From contig CAJMSV010000081.1 of NCBI GenBank assembly GCA_905216175.1, positions 1 through 8,030 on the forward strand: a stretch of 8,030 nucleotides of DNA, given 5' to 3'. The translations under genes and the position numbers were made by a program. This document shows, in pieces, positions 1-5,401 of this stretch; within the stretch, counting starts at the first letter, position 1; the number at the start of each line of letters is the position of its first letter. Origin of the DNA: an uncultured bacterium (GTDB lineage Bacteria > Actinomycetota > Coriobacteriia > Coriobacteriales > Coriobacteriaceae). The notes under the pieces were generated by a model that searched no databases, was not told the origin of the DNA, and saw only the letters and a program-made list of their open reading frames with translations.

Positions 1-189
1 TCGCAGTCCTTCCACGTCGCCGAGAAGTTCACCGGCAACCCCGGTGTCTACGTCCGCGTCGAGGATACCGTCCGCTCTTTCGCCGAGATTGTCGACGGCA
101 AGGCCGATGACCTGCCTGAGCAGGCTTTCCGCTATGCTTCCACGATTGAGGACGTGCGCGAGCGCGCCCGCAAGATGGGGGAGAAGTAG
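1..189 (+). CDS. atpD: ATP synthase F1 subunit beta, C-terminal end (partial)
   Basis: This is the last 62 codons of a gene that enters from the left edge; it reads in frame from base 1 and stops at TAG 187-189. The peptide opens SQSFHVAEKFTGNPGVYV and continues with a DTVRSFAEIVDGKADDLPEQ segment, which matches the helical C-terminal domain of the F1 beta subunit (compare the family pattern QPFxVAExFTGxxGxYV and the conserved LPEQAF). The beta subunit carries the catalytic nucleotide sites of the membrane-bound F1Fo ATP synthase, but the Walker A and B regions lie outside the window. Only three bases separate its stop from the ATG of the epsilon gene, whose ribosome binding site lies inside the last codons here, so the two are surely one operon. 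Identification is firm. Confidence 0.95.
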   Translation, partial: SQSFHVAEKFTGNPGVYVRVEDTVRSFAEIVDGKADDLPEQAFRYASTIEDVRERARKMGEK

Positions 190-192
190 GTT

Positions 193-585
193 ATGCGTAT
201 CCGCATCGTGTGCCCCGTGAGCTGCGCCTATGAGGGCGACGCTGCGTTTGTGTCGATTCCGTCCACGGATGGCGAGTTTGGCGTTCTACCTGCTCACTCC
301 AGCGAGATCTGCACGATCGACCGCGGTTACGTTCGCGTTTCTGATAAGGCCATGGGCACTGTCGACCACACGTTTGCCGTGGCCGGCGGCTATGCCCAGG
401 TTGCGGACGATGTCGTGACCGTTCTCGCCGAGCGCGCTTGCGATTTGGCGACCGTCGATGCCGACAAGCTTAAAGCTGATATTCAAGGTTTTGAAGAGAA
501 GCTGGGTAATTTGTCGGAGGATGATGCACGCCGCGCCTACCTCTATAATGAAATCGCATGGTGTAAGCTCAAGCTTGCCCAATAG
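193..585 (+). CDS. atpC: ATP synthase F1 subunit epsilon
   Basis: A 130-residue protein with the two-part layout of the F1 epsilon subunit. The N-terminal beta-sandwich (about 1-85) carries the hallmark GEFGVLPAHSS at about 28-38. The C-terminal helical hairpin (about 90-130) includes a charged run around LKADIQGFEEKLGNL. Epsilon sits on the central stalk of F1, couples rotation to catalysis, and in many bacteria inhibits ATP hydrolysis through its C-terminal helices. The length is normal for the family (about 130-140). The ATG at 193 is preceded by a purine-rich GGGGGAGAAG Shine-Dalgarno sequence that overlaps the end of atpD. It is the last gene of the atp operon, followed by the intrinsic terminator at 622-660. 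No odd features are seen. Confidence 0.95.
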   Translation: MRIRIVCPVSCAYEGDAAFVSIPSTDGEFGVLPAHSSEICTIDRGYVRVSDKAMGTVDHTFAVAGGYAQVADDVVTVLAERACDLATVDADKLKADIQGFEEKLGNLSEDDARRAYLYNEIAWCKLKLAQ

Positions 586-621
586 TCAAACGATTTAGCG
601 TTCGACCATTTGCGAACACAT

Positions 622-660
622 CATGCCCGGGATGGCCCAGCCACCCCGGGCATGCTTTTT
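622..660 (+). terminator. Intrinsic terminator of the atp operon
   Basis: A 10-bp perfect stem, CATGCCCGGG (622-631) with CCCGGGCATG (645-654), is extended after an A/C mismatch by TGGC/GCCA around a CCA loop, and is followed by C then TTTTT (656-660). This is a textbook rho-independent terminator for atpC. The T-run ends two bases before the presumed murA Shine-Dalgarno AAAGGG (662-667), so there is no room for a separate murA promoter downstream of it. Confidence 0.9.
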
Positions 661-661
661 G

Positions 662-676
662 AAAGGGTAGACCTTG
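662..676 (+). promoter_or_regulatory. murA ribosome binding site and TTG start
   Basis: AAAGGG (662-667), six bases, then TTG (674). The TAG at 668-670 closes the frame upstream, so this rare start codon is forced by the sequence. A TTG start may lower MurA translation. Confidence 0.8.
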
Positions 677-1957
677 GATATTATCCGCGTTGAGGGTGGC
701 CACGCCATCGGAGGCTCCGTGCCCGTTTCGGGCGCCAAGAACTCCGCGCTCAAACTCATGGCGGCAACGCTTCTGGCGCCGGGCAAGACGACGCTGCAGA
801 ACGTGCCCGATATTTCCGATGTCCACGTGATGGGCAAGGTGCTCAAAGGCATGGGCGCTACGATCGATGTTCTCGACGAGCACACGCTCGAGATTGATAC
901 CTCTCAGGTCGATTCATGGGAGGCCCCCTACGAGCTCGTTGCCAAGATGCGCGCTTCCACCGCCGTCATGGGACCCCTGCTGGGCCGCTTCCATCGCGCC
1001 AAAATTGCCATGCCGGGCGGCTGCAACTTGGGTGCTCGCAAGATCGATATGCACATTCTTGGTCTTGAGGCCCTGGGCGTTGAGTTCGATACCGCCCACG
1101 GTTACATCAACGCTAATGCGCCCCAAGGTCTGCGCGGTACCACCGTCACGCTCGAGTTCGCCAGCGTCGGTGCGACCGAGAACCTCATCATGGCCTCTGT
1201 GCGCGCACAGGGCACCACGGTTATCGATAATGCCGCCCGCGAGCCCGAGATCGTCGATCTCGCTAACATGCTCAACGAGATGGGCGCCAAGATTGTCGGC
1301 GCCGGTACGCCCGTCGTGACTATCGAAGGCGTGGAAGAGCTCCATCCCGTTACCCATCGCGTGGTGGGCGACCGCATCGAGGCCGGTACCTTTATCGTTG
1401 CCGGTGCGTTGATGGCCGACGATCGCGGTGTCGACGTCACGGGTTTTTGCCCCATTCACTTGGGCATGGTGCTCAAGAAGATGGAGCTCATGGGTATCGA
1501 CTGCGAGCGCGTCGAAGATGGCGTCCATGTGAACCGTGCCGAGCGTATCAAGCCGGTCGACATCCAGACGCTTCCGTTCCCCGGTTTCCCGACCGACATG
1601 CAGGCGCAGATTATGGTGCTCTCCGCCCTTGCCGACGGTAGCTCCGTTATCACCGAGAACATCTTCGAGAATCGCTTTATGTTTGCCTCTGAGCTGGTGC
1701 GCATGGGTGCCGACATTCGTATCGAGAGCCATCATGCCATGATTCATGGCGTCAAGGGTTTCTCGGGTGCACAGGTTACCTCGCCCGATCTGCGTGGCGG
1801 AGCGGCCCTCGTCGTAGCGGGCTTGATCGCCGACGGGACGACCGAGGTTTCGGCCATCCATCACATCAAGCGCGGCTACGAGCAGTTTGTCGAAAAGCTG
1901 CAGGCGCTCGGCGCGCATGTCGAGCATGCTACCGTCCCCGATCCCGTCATCTACTAA
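674..1957 (+). CDS. murA: UDP-N-acetylglucosamine 1-carboxyvinyltransferase (MurA)
   Basis: MurA transfers enolpyruvate from phosphoenolpyruvate to UDP-GlcNAc, the first committed step of peptidoglycan precursor synthesis in the cytoplasm. The 427 residues match the usual length of about 420. Family landmarks are present: SGAKNSALK with Lys22/Asn23, Arg93 in the MRAS motif, the catalytic Cys117 in MPGGCNLGARKID (the fosfomycin target; a Cys, so not the resistant Asp form), Arg122, Asp308 in FPTDMQAQ, Arg374 in DLRGGAALV, and the C-terminal HIKRGYEQF with Arg400. An in-frame TAG at 668-670 blocks any upstream extension. The next in-frame ATG (residue 29) would delete Lys22. The TTG at 674 is therefore the start, served by AAAGGG at 662-667. 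The gene sits directly behind the atp terminator and 12 bases before an LCP gene, forming a cell-wall pair. Identification is firm. Confidence 0.97.
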   Translation: MDIIRVEGGHAIGGSVPVSGAKNSALKLMAATLLAPGKTTLQNVPDISDVHVMGKVLKGMGATIDVLDEHTLEIDTSQVDSWEAPYELVAKMRASTAVMGPLLGRFHRAKIAMPGGCNLGARKIDMHILGLEALGVEFDTAHGYINANAPQGLRGTTVTLEFASVGATENLIMASVRAQGTTVIDNAAREPEIVDLANMLNEMGAKIVGAGTPVVTIEGVEELHPVTHRVVGDRIEAGTFIVAGALMADDRGVDVTGFCPIHLGMVLKKMELMGIDCERVEDGVHVNRAERIKPVDIQTLPFPGFPTDMQAQIMVLSALADGSSVITENIFENRFMFASELVRMGADIRIESHHAMIHGVKGFSGAQVTSPDLRGGAALVVAGLIADGTTEVSAIHHIKRGYEQFVEKLQALGAHVEHATVPDPVIY

Positions 1958-1969
1958 TACAGGTTGCCT

Positions 1970-3205
1970 ATGTTTAATAAAAAGCCCCTCGCGGATACCA
2001 CCGCCCGAAGACCCTCAACTGGTGCGCAGGCCAAGATCTACAGTCGCGATAACGTGGCTCGCTATTCCGAGCGCGCTCGTCAACGTCGTCGTAGCCACAC
2101 GATTCGTCACGTCGCGCTCATTGTCGTGCTTGGCGTGCTGCTGAGTGCCACTACCGCTGCCGGCCTGTGGTTTGCCACCATTATGGGCAAGCTCGGCGAT
2201 TCTAATGTCATTACCGACAATCTGCGTCGGGTTCTGGTTGACACCGATGAGGCAAAGGATCCGTTCTACGTGCTGCTTCTTGGCACCGACGGCCGTCCGG
2301 GCGAGGATACGTATCGTGCCGACTCGATTATCCTGGCACGCATCGACCCCACGCAAAAGCAGGCGACGCTCATTTCCGTTCCGCGCGACACCAAGGTCGA
2401 GTACAAGGGCGAGACCATGAAGATCAACGCCTGCCATACCGTTGGCGGCGCCGAGGCCATGGTCGAGGCGGTCAACGAGCTGTGCGGTGTTCAGATTTCC
2501 CACTATGCCGAGGTCAGCTTCGACGGTATGCAGGCGCTGATTGATTCGGTTGGCGGTATCGACATTAACGCAACCGATGATGTTGACGACCCCGAGCACC
2601 TGGATATTAAGATTACCGCTGGTCAGCAGCATATGGACGGCGCCACCGCCCTTACCTATGCCCGCTGCCGCTACACCTATGCCGACGGCGACTACACGCG
2701 CATGCGCCACCAGCGTCAGGTGCTTGGCGCCCTTGCCAACCAGATTCTCAATAACTTCGATGCCACGAAGATCTTTGGCCTGGTTAATTCGCTGTCCGAT
2801 ATGCTCGTGACCGATATGAGCGTTCAGGATATCGTGGCTACGGTCAATGCCATGCGCGGTATGGATGTCGACGGCATCTACTCGGCCAACCTGCCCTCGT
2901 ATGCCGACGACAGCACCATGATCGACGGTGTGAGCTACGTCTTTGTCTACGAGGACGAGCTCAAGGAAATGATGGAGCGCGTCGATGCCGGCAAGGATCC
3001 CAAGGGTCCCAACACCATGGGTCTTTCCGACGGTTCCAGCTCTACGATCGGCGACCTGAACAACAACACGTCTGACGACTACGCAAACGGTACCGCAACC
3101 TCATCGGTCAGCTCTGACGATTCCGATGACTCAAGCGATTCGAGCGATTCGGACTACTACGAAGAGCCCACCGGCGACGGCAACGGCTACGAAGCCAACT
3201 ACTAG
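1970..3205 (+). CDS. LytR-CpsA-Psr (LCP) family glycopolymer transferase
   Basis: LCP proteins sit in the membrane with an extracellular catalytic domain and attach lipid-linked glycopolymers (teichoic acid, capsule or similar) to peptidoglycan. Counting from ATG 1970 (411 residues): a basic cytoplasmic head (1-45, RARQRRRSHTIRH), one membrane helix (about 46-70), a linker, then the LCP core (about 98-260). The core motifs are VLLLGTDGR, TYRADSIILARID, SVPRDTKV, the KIN Asn, DSVGGIDI, ALTYARCRY and GDYTRMRHQRQVL; the several Arg and Asp residues match those that hold the polyprenyl pyrophosphate and Mg2+. A C-terminal extension ends in an acidic Ser/Asp tail. An in-frame TTG at 1964 is possible, but it abuts AGG (1961-1963), which is placed correctly for the ATG. 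The gene is 12 bases after murA, probably co-transcribed. The polymer it transfers cannot be read from the sequence. Confidence 0.9.
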   Translation: MFNKKPLADTTARRPSTGAQAKIYSRDNVARYSERARQRRRSHTIRHVALIVVLGVLLSATTAAGLWFATIMGKLGDSNVITDNLRRVLVDTDEAKDPFYVLLLGTDGRPGEDTYRADSIILARIDPTQKQATLISVPRDTKVEYKGETMKINACHTVGGAEAMVEAVNELCGVQISHYAEVSFDGMQALIDSVGGIDINATDDVDDPEHLDIKITAGQQHMDGATALTYARCRYTYADGDYTRMRHQRQVLGALANQILNNFDATKIFGLVNSLSDMLVTDMSVQDIVATVNAMRGMDVDGIYSANLPSYADDSTMIDGVSYVFVYEDELKEMMERVDAGKDPKGPNTMGLSDGSSSTIGDLNNNTSDDYANGTATSSVSSDDSDDSSDSSDSDYYEEPTGDGNGYEANY

Positions 3206-3206
3206 A

Positions 3207-3234
3207 GTTACGCGGTTTTACCAAACCGCGTAAC
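3207..3234. repeat. Perfect 12-bp inverted repeat after lcp
   Basis: GTTACGCGGTTT (3207-3218), a TACC loop, then AAACCGCGTAAC (3223-3234). It starts one base after the lcp stop codon. There is no T-run on either strand, so it is not a classical intrinsic terminator. It could protect the mRNA 3' end, block RNA polymerase from the opposite side, or be half of a two-hairpin terminator with the structure at 3248-3347. Confidence 0.85.
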
Positions 3235-3247
3235 CAGTTGACGCTGC

Positions 3248-3347
3248 AAACCCGCCAGAGCGGCAATCTGCCTTTCAACTTCGGCGGCATGATCAAAAGA
3301 TCAATGCCACCTCGTTTCAAGGCACCTTGCTCGCTCTGGCGGGTTTT
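3248..3347 (+). terminator. Long nested hairpin ending in TTTT, likely terminator or structured RNA
   Basis: Outer arms AAACCCGCCAGAGCG (3248-3262) and CGCTCTGGCGGGTTT (3332-3346) pair over 15 bases without error and run into TTTT (3344-3347). Inside, GCAA (3263-3266) pairs with TTGC (3327-3330), GCCTT (3270-3274) with AAGGC (3319-3323), and an apical hairpin GGCAT-GATC-AAAA-GATC-A-ATGCC spans 3286-3308. The whole element can therefore fold as one long rod of about 99 bases. The simplest role is a terminator for murA-lcp transcripts, but the ordered interior is more than a terminator needs. Confidence 0.6.
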
Positions 3348-3355
3348 CGCTGTCG

Positions 3356-3493
3356 GTGCCAAAACATCGGCGTAACACTTGGCACATGGGTAGTCATTGG
3401 GGACGTTCTTAAACGACTGGTCAAAGGGGGCACTCTTGATGCACTTGGCACTTGGGGACGTTCCTTTTGTGCCGGCAGTTTGGGACACTCCTT
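3356..3493. repeat. REP-like cluster of degenerate 27/28-base hairpin units
   Basis: Four related 12-base cores start at 3397 (TTGGGGACGTTC), 3424 (AAGGGGGCACTC), 3452 (TTGGGGACGTTC) and 3479 (TTTGGGACACTC), spaced 27, 28 and 27 bases. GACGTTC and CACTC types alternate, giving a 55-base super-period. Several units are bounded by short inverted repeats: GTGCCAA/TTGGCAC (3356-3362/3379-3385), AGTC/GACT (3392-3395/3415-3418), TCAA/TTGA (3421-3424/3436-3439) and GGCAC/GTGCC (3447-3451/3469-3473). CACTTGGCAC is repeated at 3376 and 3442. From memory, similar TTGGGGACGTTC-type palindromes are scattered through Coriobacteriia and clostridial genomes, some beside Y1 (RAYT) transposases. No transposase is in this window. 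Confidence 0.65.
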
Positions 3494-3535
3494 GCGTTAA
3501 GAGGCTGGCGTGCGTCAACCTATTCTCGTTGCAGT

Positions 3536-3570
3536 AAAAAAATCGCCCCGTTCTTGGTTGAGGACGGGGC
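3536..3570 (-). terminator. Intrinsic terminator of pepT
   Basis: Read on the - strand, GCCCCGT, a 12-base loop and ACGGGGC (positions 3570-3564 and 3551-3545) are followed by GA and then seven T (complement of the A-run 3536-3542). It lies 30 bases beyond the pepT stop codon. On the + strand the same stem is followed only by a weak T-rich stretch, so it works mainly for pepT. Confidence 0.9.
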
Positions 3571-3600
3571 AATTCGTCTTTTGGACTTGTGCAGCCAGGC

Positions 3601-4848
3601 TTATGCAAAGCGGGCGACGAGCTCCTGGAGCACGTCGGTCATCTTGACGAGCGAGCTGACCGGGACGAACTCGTTGACGCCGTGGTAGCAATAGCCGCCG
3701 GTGGAAAGGTTGGGGCAGGGCAGACCGCGGAACGACAGCTGAGCGCCGTCGGTGCCGCCACGAATCGGCAGCACTTGGGGCTCAACGCCGCAGGCAAGGT
3801 AGGCTTCCTTGGCAACATCAATAAGCTCGGGATAGTCACGAACGATCTCGGCCATATTTCGATACTGCTGCTTAATCTCGACTGTCACGCGCTCCTCACC
3901 CAGACGCTGGTTGAGCATCGAGGCGGCGGCATCAATAAGGTCGAGTTTCTGCTGGAACTTGGCGGCGTCATGGTCGCGGATGATATAGCGCGCTGTGGCG
4001 TGATCGACGGTCGCAGATACACCCTCAAGGTGATAAAAGCCCTCGTAGCCTTCCGTATACTCCGGGCGCTGCACGTAGGGGAGCAACGCGTTGAAGTCGC
4101 AGAACAGATTGCCTGCGTTGACCATACGGCCCTTAGCGTCGCCCGGGTGGATGGACTGGCCCTCAAAGCGGACGGTCGCCTCGGCGGCGTTAAAGCACTC
4201 CCACTCCAGCTCGCCGATGGGGCCGCCGTCGACCGTGTAGGCGTACTTGCAGCCAAAGGTATCGATATCCAACAGCTCGGCTCCGTGGCCGATTTCCTCG
4301 TCAGGGCAGAAGCAAATGCCGAGTGCAGGATGGGGCAGAGAAGGGTCCTGAGCGATACGCGCGACAAGCGACATGATCTCGGCGACGCCTGCCTTGTCGT
4401 CCGCGCCCAGCAGCGTGGTGCCATCGCTGCAGACCAGGTCCTCACCCGCGAGGTCATTCAGGGCGGGAAGCTTGGCGGTGCTCATGGCAACGGGCTTACC
4501 GTCAACCGTGCCGCAGACCAGGTCGCCGCCTTCGTGGTGTACGATGTGCGGCTTCACGCCGGCGCCCGGTGCAACTTCGGTGGTGTCGAGATGGGCGATC
4601 AGGCCCAGGGCGGGCTTATCCTCAGCGCCCGCACTTGCGGGGATATGCGCGCAGACATAGGCGTGCTCGGTCACGTGGGCATCTTCCGCACCAAGCTCGC
4701 GCAGCTCTTCAGCCAGCACGTTGGCGAGGTCAAACTGAACGGCGCTCGAGGGTACCTGGTCGCAGTTTGCATCCTCGGACTGCGTGTTGATCTGGACGTA
4801 GCGCAAAAAGCGCTCGAGGACATCGGGGTTCGTGGTGGTGTTTTCCAT
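3601..4848 (-). CDS. pepT: Peptidase T (tripeptide aminopeptidase, M20B)
   Basis: PepT is a cytoplasmic two-metal (usually Zn) aminopeptidase that removes the N-terminal residue from tripeptides. With the start chosen here it has 415 residues, close to the enteric enzyme (about 408). Landmarks: LERFLRYVQINTQS at the N-terminus; His86 and Asp88 in AHLDT (metal ligand and catalytic Asp); Asp150 in LGADDKAG (bridging ligand); Glu184/Glu185 in PDEEIGHG (general base and ligand); Asp207 in TVDGGP; the dimerisation-lid entry QSIHPGDAKGRM; and His389 in GGYCYHGVNEFVP. The frame stays open to an ATG at 4944, but ATG 4848 is preferred. It has GGAG eight bases upstream, it places the family N-terminus correctly, and the longer version would run through the divergent promoter and operator. 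A terminator follows at 3570-3536. Confidence 0.95.
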   Translation of the reverse strand: MENTTTNPDVLERFLRYVQINTQSEDANCDQVPSSAVQFDLANVLAEELRELGAEDAHVTEHAYVCAHIPASAGAEDKPALGLIAHLDTTEVAPGAGVKPHIVHHEGGDLVCGTVDGKPVAMSTAKLPALNDLAGEDLVCSDGTTLLGADDKAGVAEIMSLVARIAQDPSLPHPALGICFCPDEEIGHGAELLDIDTFGCKYAYTVDGGPIGELEWECFNAAEATVRFEGQSIHPGDAKGRMVNAGNLFCDFNALLPYVQRPEYTEGYEGFYHLEGVSATVDHATARYIIRDHDAAKFQQKLDLIDAAASMLNQRLGEERVTVEIKQQYRNMAEIVRDYPELIDVAKEAYLACGVEPQVLPIRGGTDGAQLSFRGLPCPNLSTGGYCYHGVNEFVPVSSLVKMTDVLQELVARFA

Positions 4849-4886
4849 AAAGACCGCTCCAATCTTGGTCGTCGTGTGCAACAAGA

Positions 4887-4895
4887 ACTCTAGCA
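4887..4895 (-). promoter_or_regulatory. Predicted extended -10 of the pepT promoter
   Basis: On the - strand TGC-TAGAGT (4895-4887) is an extended -10 about 40 bases before ATG 4848, which would give a short leader containing the GGAG site. The matching -35 position falls inside the palindrome 4896-4915 and is poor (CGGTAT), as is common with extended -10 promoters. Found by eye only. Confidence 0.4.
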
Positions 4896-4915
4896 CGGTA
4901 TGCCACGGCATACCG
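4896..4915. promoter_or_regulatory. Palindromic operator between pepT and the DtxR-family gene
   Basis: CGGTATGCC-AC-GGCATACCG has 9-bp perfect arms around a two-base centre. It lies in the divergent intergenic region, directly upstream of the extended -10 predicted for pepT and 16 bases upstream of TAGAAT (4932-4937) predicted for the repressor gene, so it covers the -35/spacer zone of both promoters. DtxR/MntR proteins bind two-fold symmetric sites of about this size, and autoregulation is common in many repressor families. The assignment to this particular repressor is inference. Confidence 0.65.
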
Positions 4916-4931
4916 CGACGCTTGGATGGGG

Positions 4932-4937
4932 TAGAAT
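4932..4937 (+). promoter_or_regulatory. Predicted -10 of the DtxR-family gene
   Basis: TAGAAT matches the sigma-70 type -10 at 5 of 6 positions. Transcription would start near 4944, about 25 bases before ATG 4969. The -35 at 4909-4914 (CATACC) is weak and lies within the right arm of the palindrome. Confidence 0.4.
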
Positions 4938-4968
4938 CAGCCATTGAATGCAGAAGGGACGGAAGATC

Positions 4969-5391
4969 ATGGATACGACAAATAGCTCGCGCGAACTACA
5001 TCTGACGGTGGCGAACGAAGACTACTTGGAGTGCATGGTTCGCATTGAAAGCGAAGAGGGGGAAACCAACGGCGTTCGATCGGTCGACATCGCGCAGCGC
5101 CTTGGCGTCTCCAAGGCATCGGTCAATAAAGCGGTTTCGGCGCTCAAGGCATCCGAACTTGTCGAGCAATCGCACTACGGCAAGGTAGTCCTGACCGATC
5201 GCGGCCGCGAGGTTGGTACGGCTATCTGGTACCGTCATCGCCTCATCCGCACGTTTTTGGTTCAGGAGCTCGGTGTCGAATTTGAGCGAGCCGATTCCGA
5301 GGCCTGCATGATGGAGCATGCGCTTTCCGAGGACACGATGAACCGCTGGCTCGCCTATCTCGAAAAGCAGGGAATCAGCGTCGAGGAATAG
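4969..5391 (+). CDS. DtxR/MntR-family metal-dependent transcriptional repressor
   Basis: This 140-residue protein has the core layout of the DtxR family: the opening NEDYLE (about 16-21), a winged helix with the recognition segment DIAQRLGVSKASVNKAVSALK (about 40-60) and wing HYGKVVLTDRGRE, then the helical dimerisation and metal domain RHRLIRTFLVQELGV with EACMMEHALS. It ends after that domain and lacks the SH3-like C-terminus of DtxR/IdeR, like MntR. Candidate metal ligands are Asp18, Glu21, His90, Cys113, Glu116 and His117. Asp18/Glu21 resemble MntR, while Cys113 sits where DtxR has Cys102 (MntR has Glu99). ATG 4969 is chosen over ATG 4948 because the family N-terminus starts just after it, AAGGG/GGAAG lie upstream, and 4948 is almost at the predicted transcript start. 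It probably binds the palindrome 4896-4915. The metal cannot be settled from sequence. Confidence 0.88.
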   Translation: MDTTNSSRELHLTVANEDYLECMVRIESEEGETNGVRSVDIAQRLGVSKASVNKAVSALKASELVEQSHYGKVVLTDRGREVGTAIWYRHRLIRTFLVQELGVEFERADSEACMMEHALSEDTMNRWLAYLEKQGISVEE

Positions 5392-5401
5392 CGGGATATA
5401 T

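Noticed and set aside
600..617. LexA-type SOS box (GTTCG...CGAAC)
   Set aside because: The half-sites are in the opposite order to the Gram-positive box (CGAAC...GTTCG), and no SOS gene is adjacent.
914..1927. Long - strand open frame of 337 codons opposite murA
   Set aside because: Shadow of murA, which has every catalytic residue; no ribosome binding site or recognisable domain on the opposite strand.
3356..3493. CRISPR array
   Set aside because: Spacing is regular (27-28 bases) but there is no constant repeat alternating with unique spacers; the units themselves are degenerate, and no cas gene is nearby.
3108..3608. 166-codon - strand open frame across the lcp end and the intergenic region
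   Set aside because: It spans three hairpin elements and the repeat block, has low-complexity Ser/Arg-rich sequence and no ribosome binding site.
3589..4893. Long + strand open frame of 434 codons opposite pepT
   Set aside because: It is a mirror of the strongly biased pepT codons; the - strand frame has all M20B metal ligands, and the + frame has no family motif or upstream signal.
4849..4944. 32-residue N-terminal extension of pepT from ATG 4944
   Set aside because: It would be encoded through the divergent promoter and palindrome, does not fit the family N-terminus, and ATG 4848 has a proper GGAG site.
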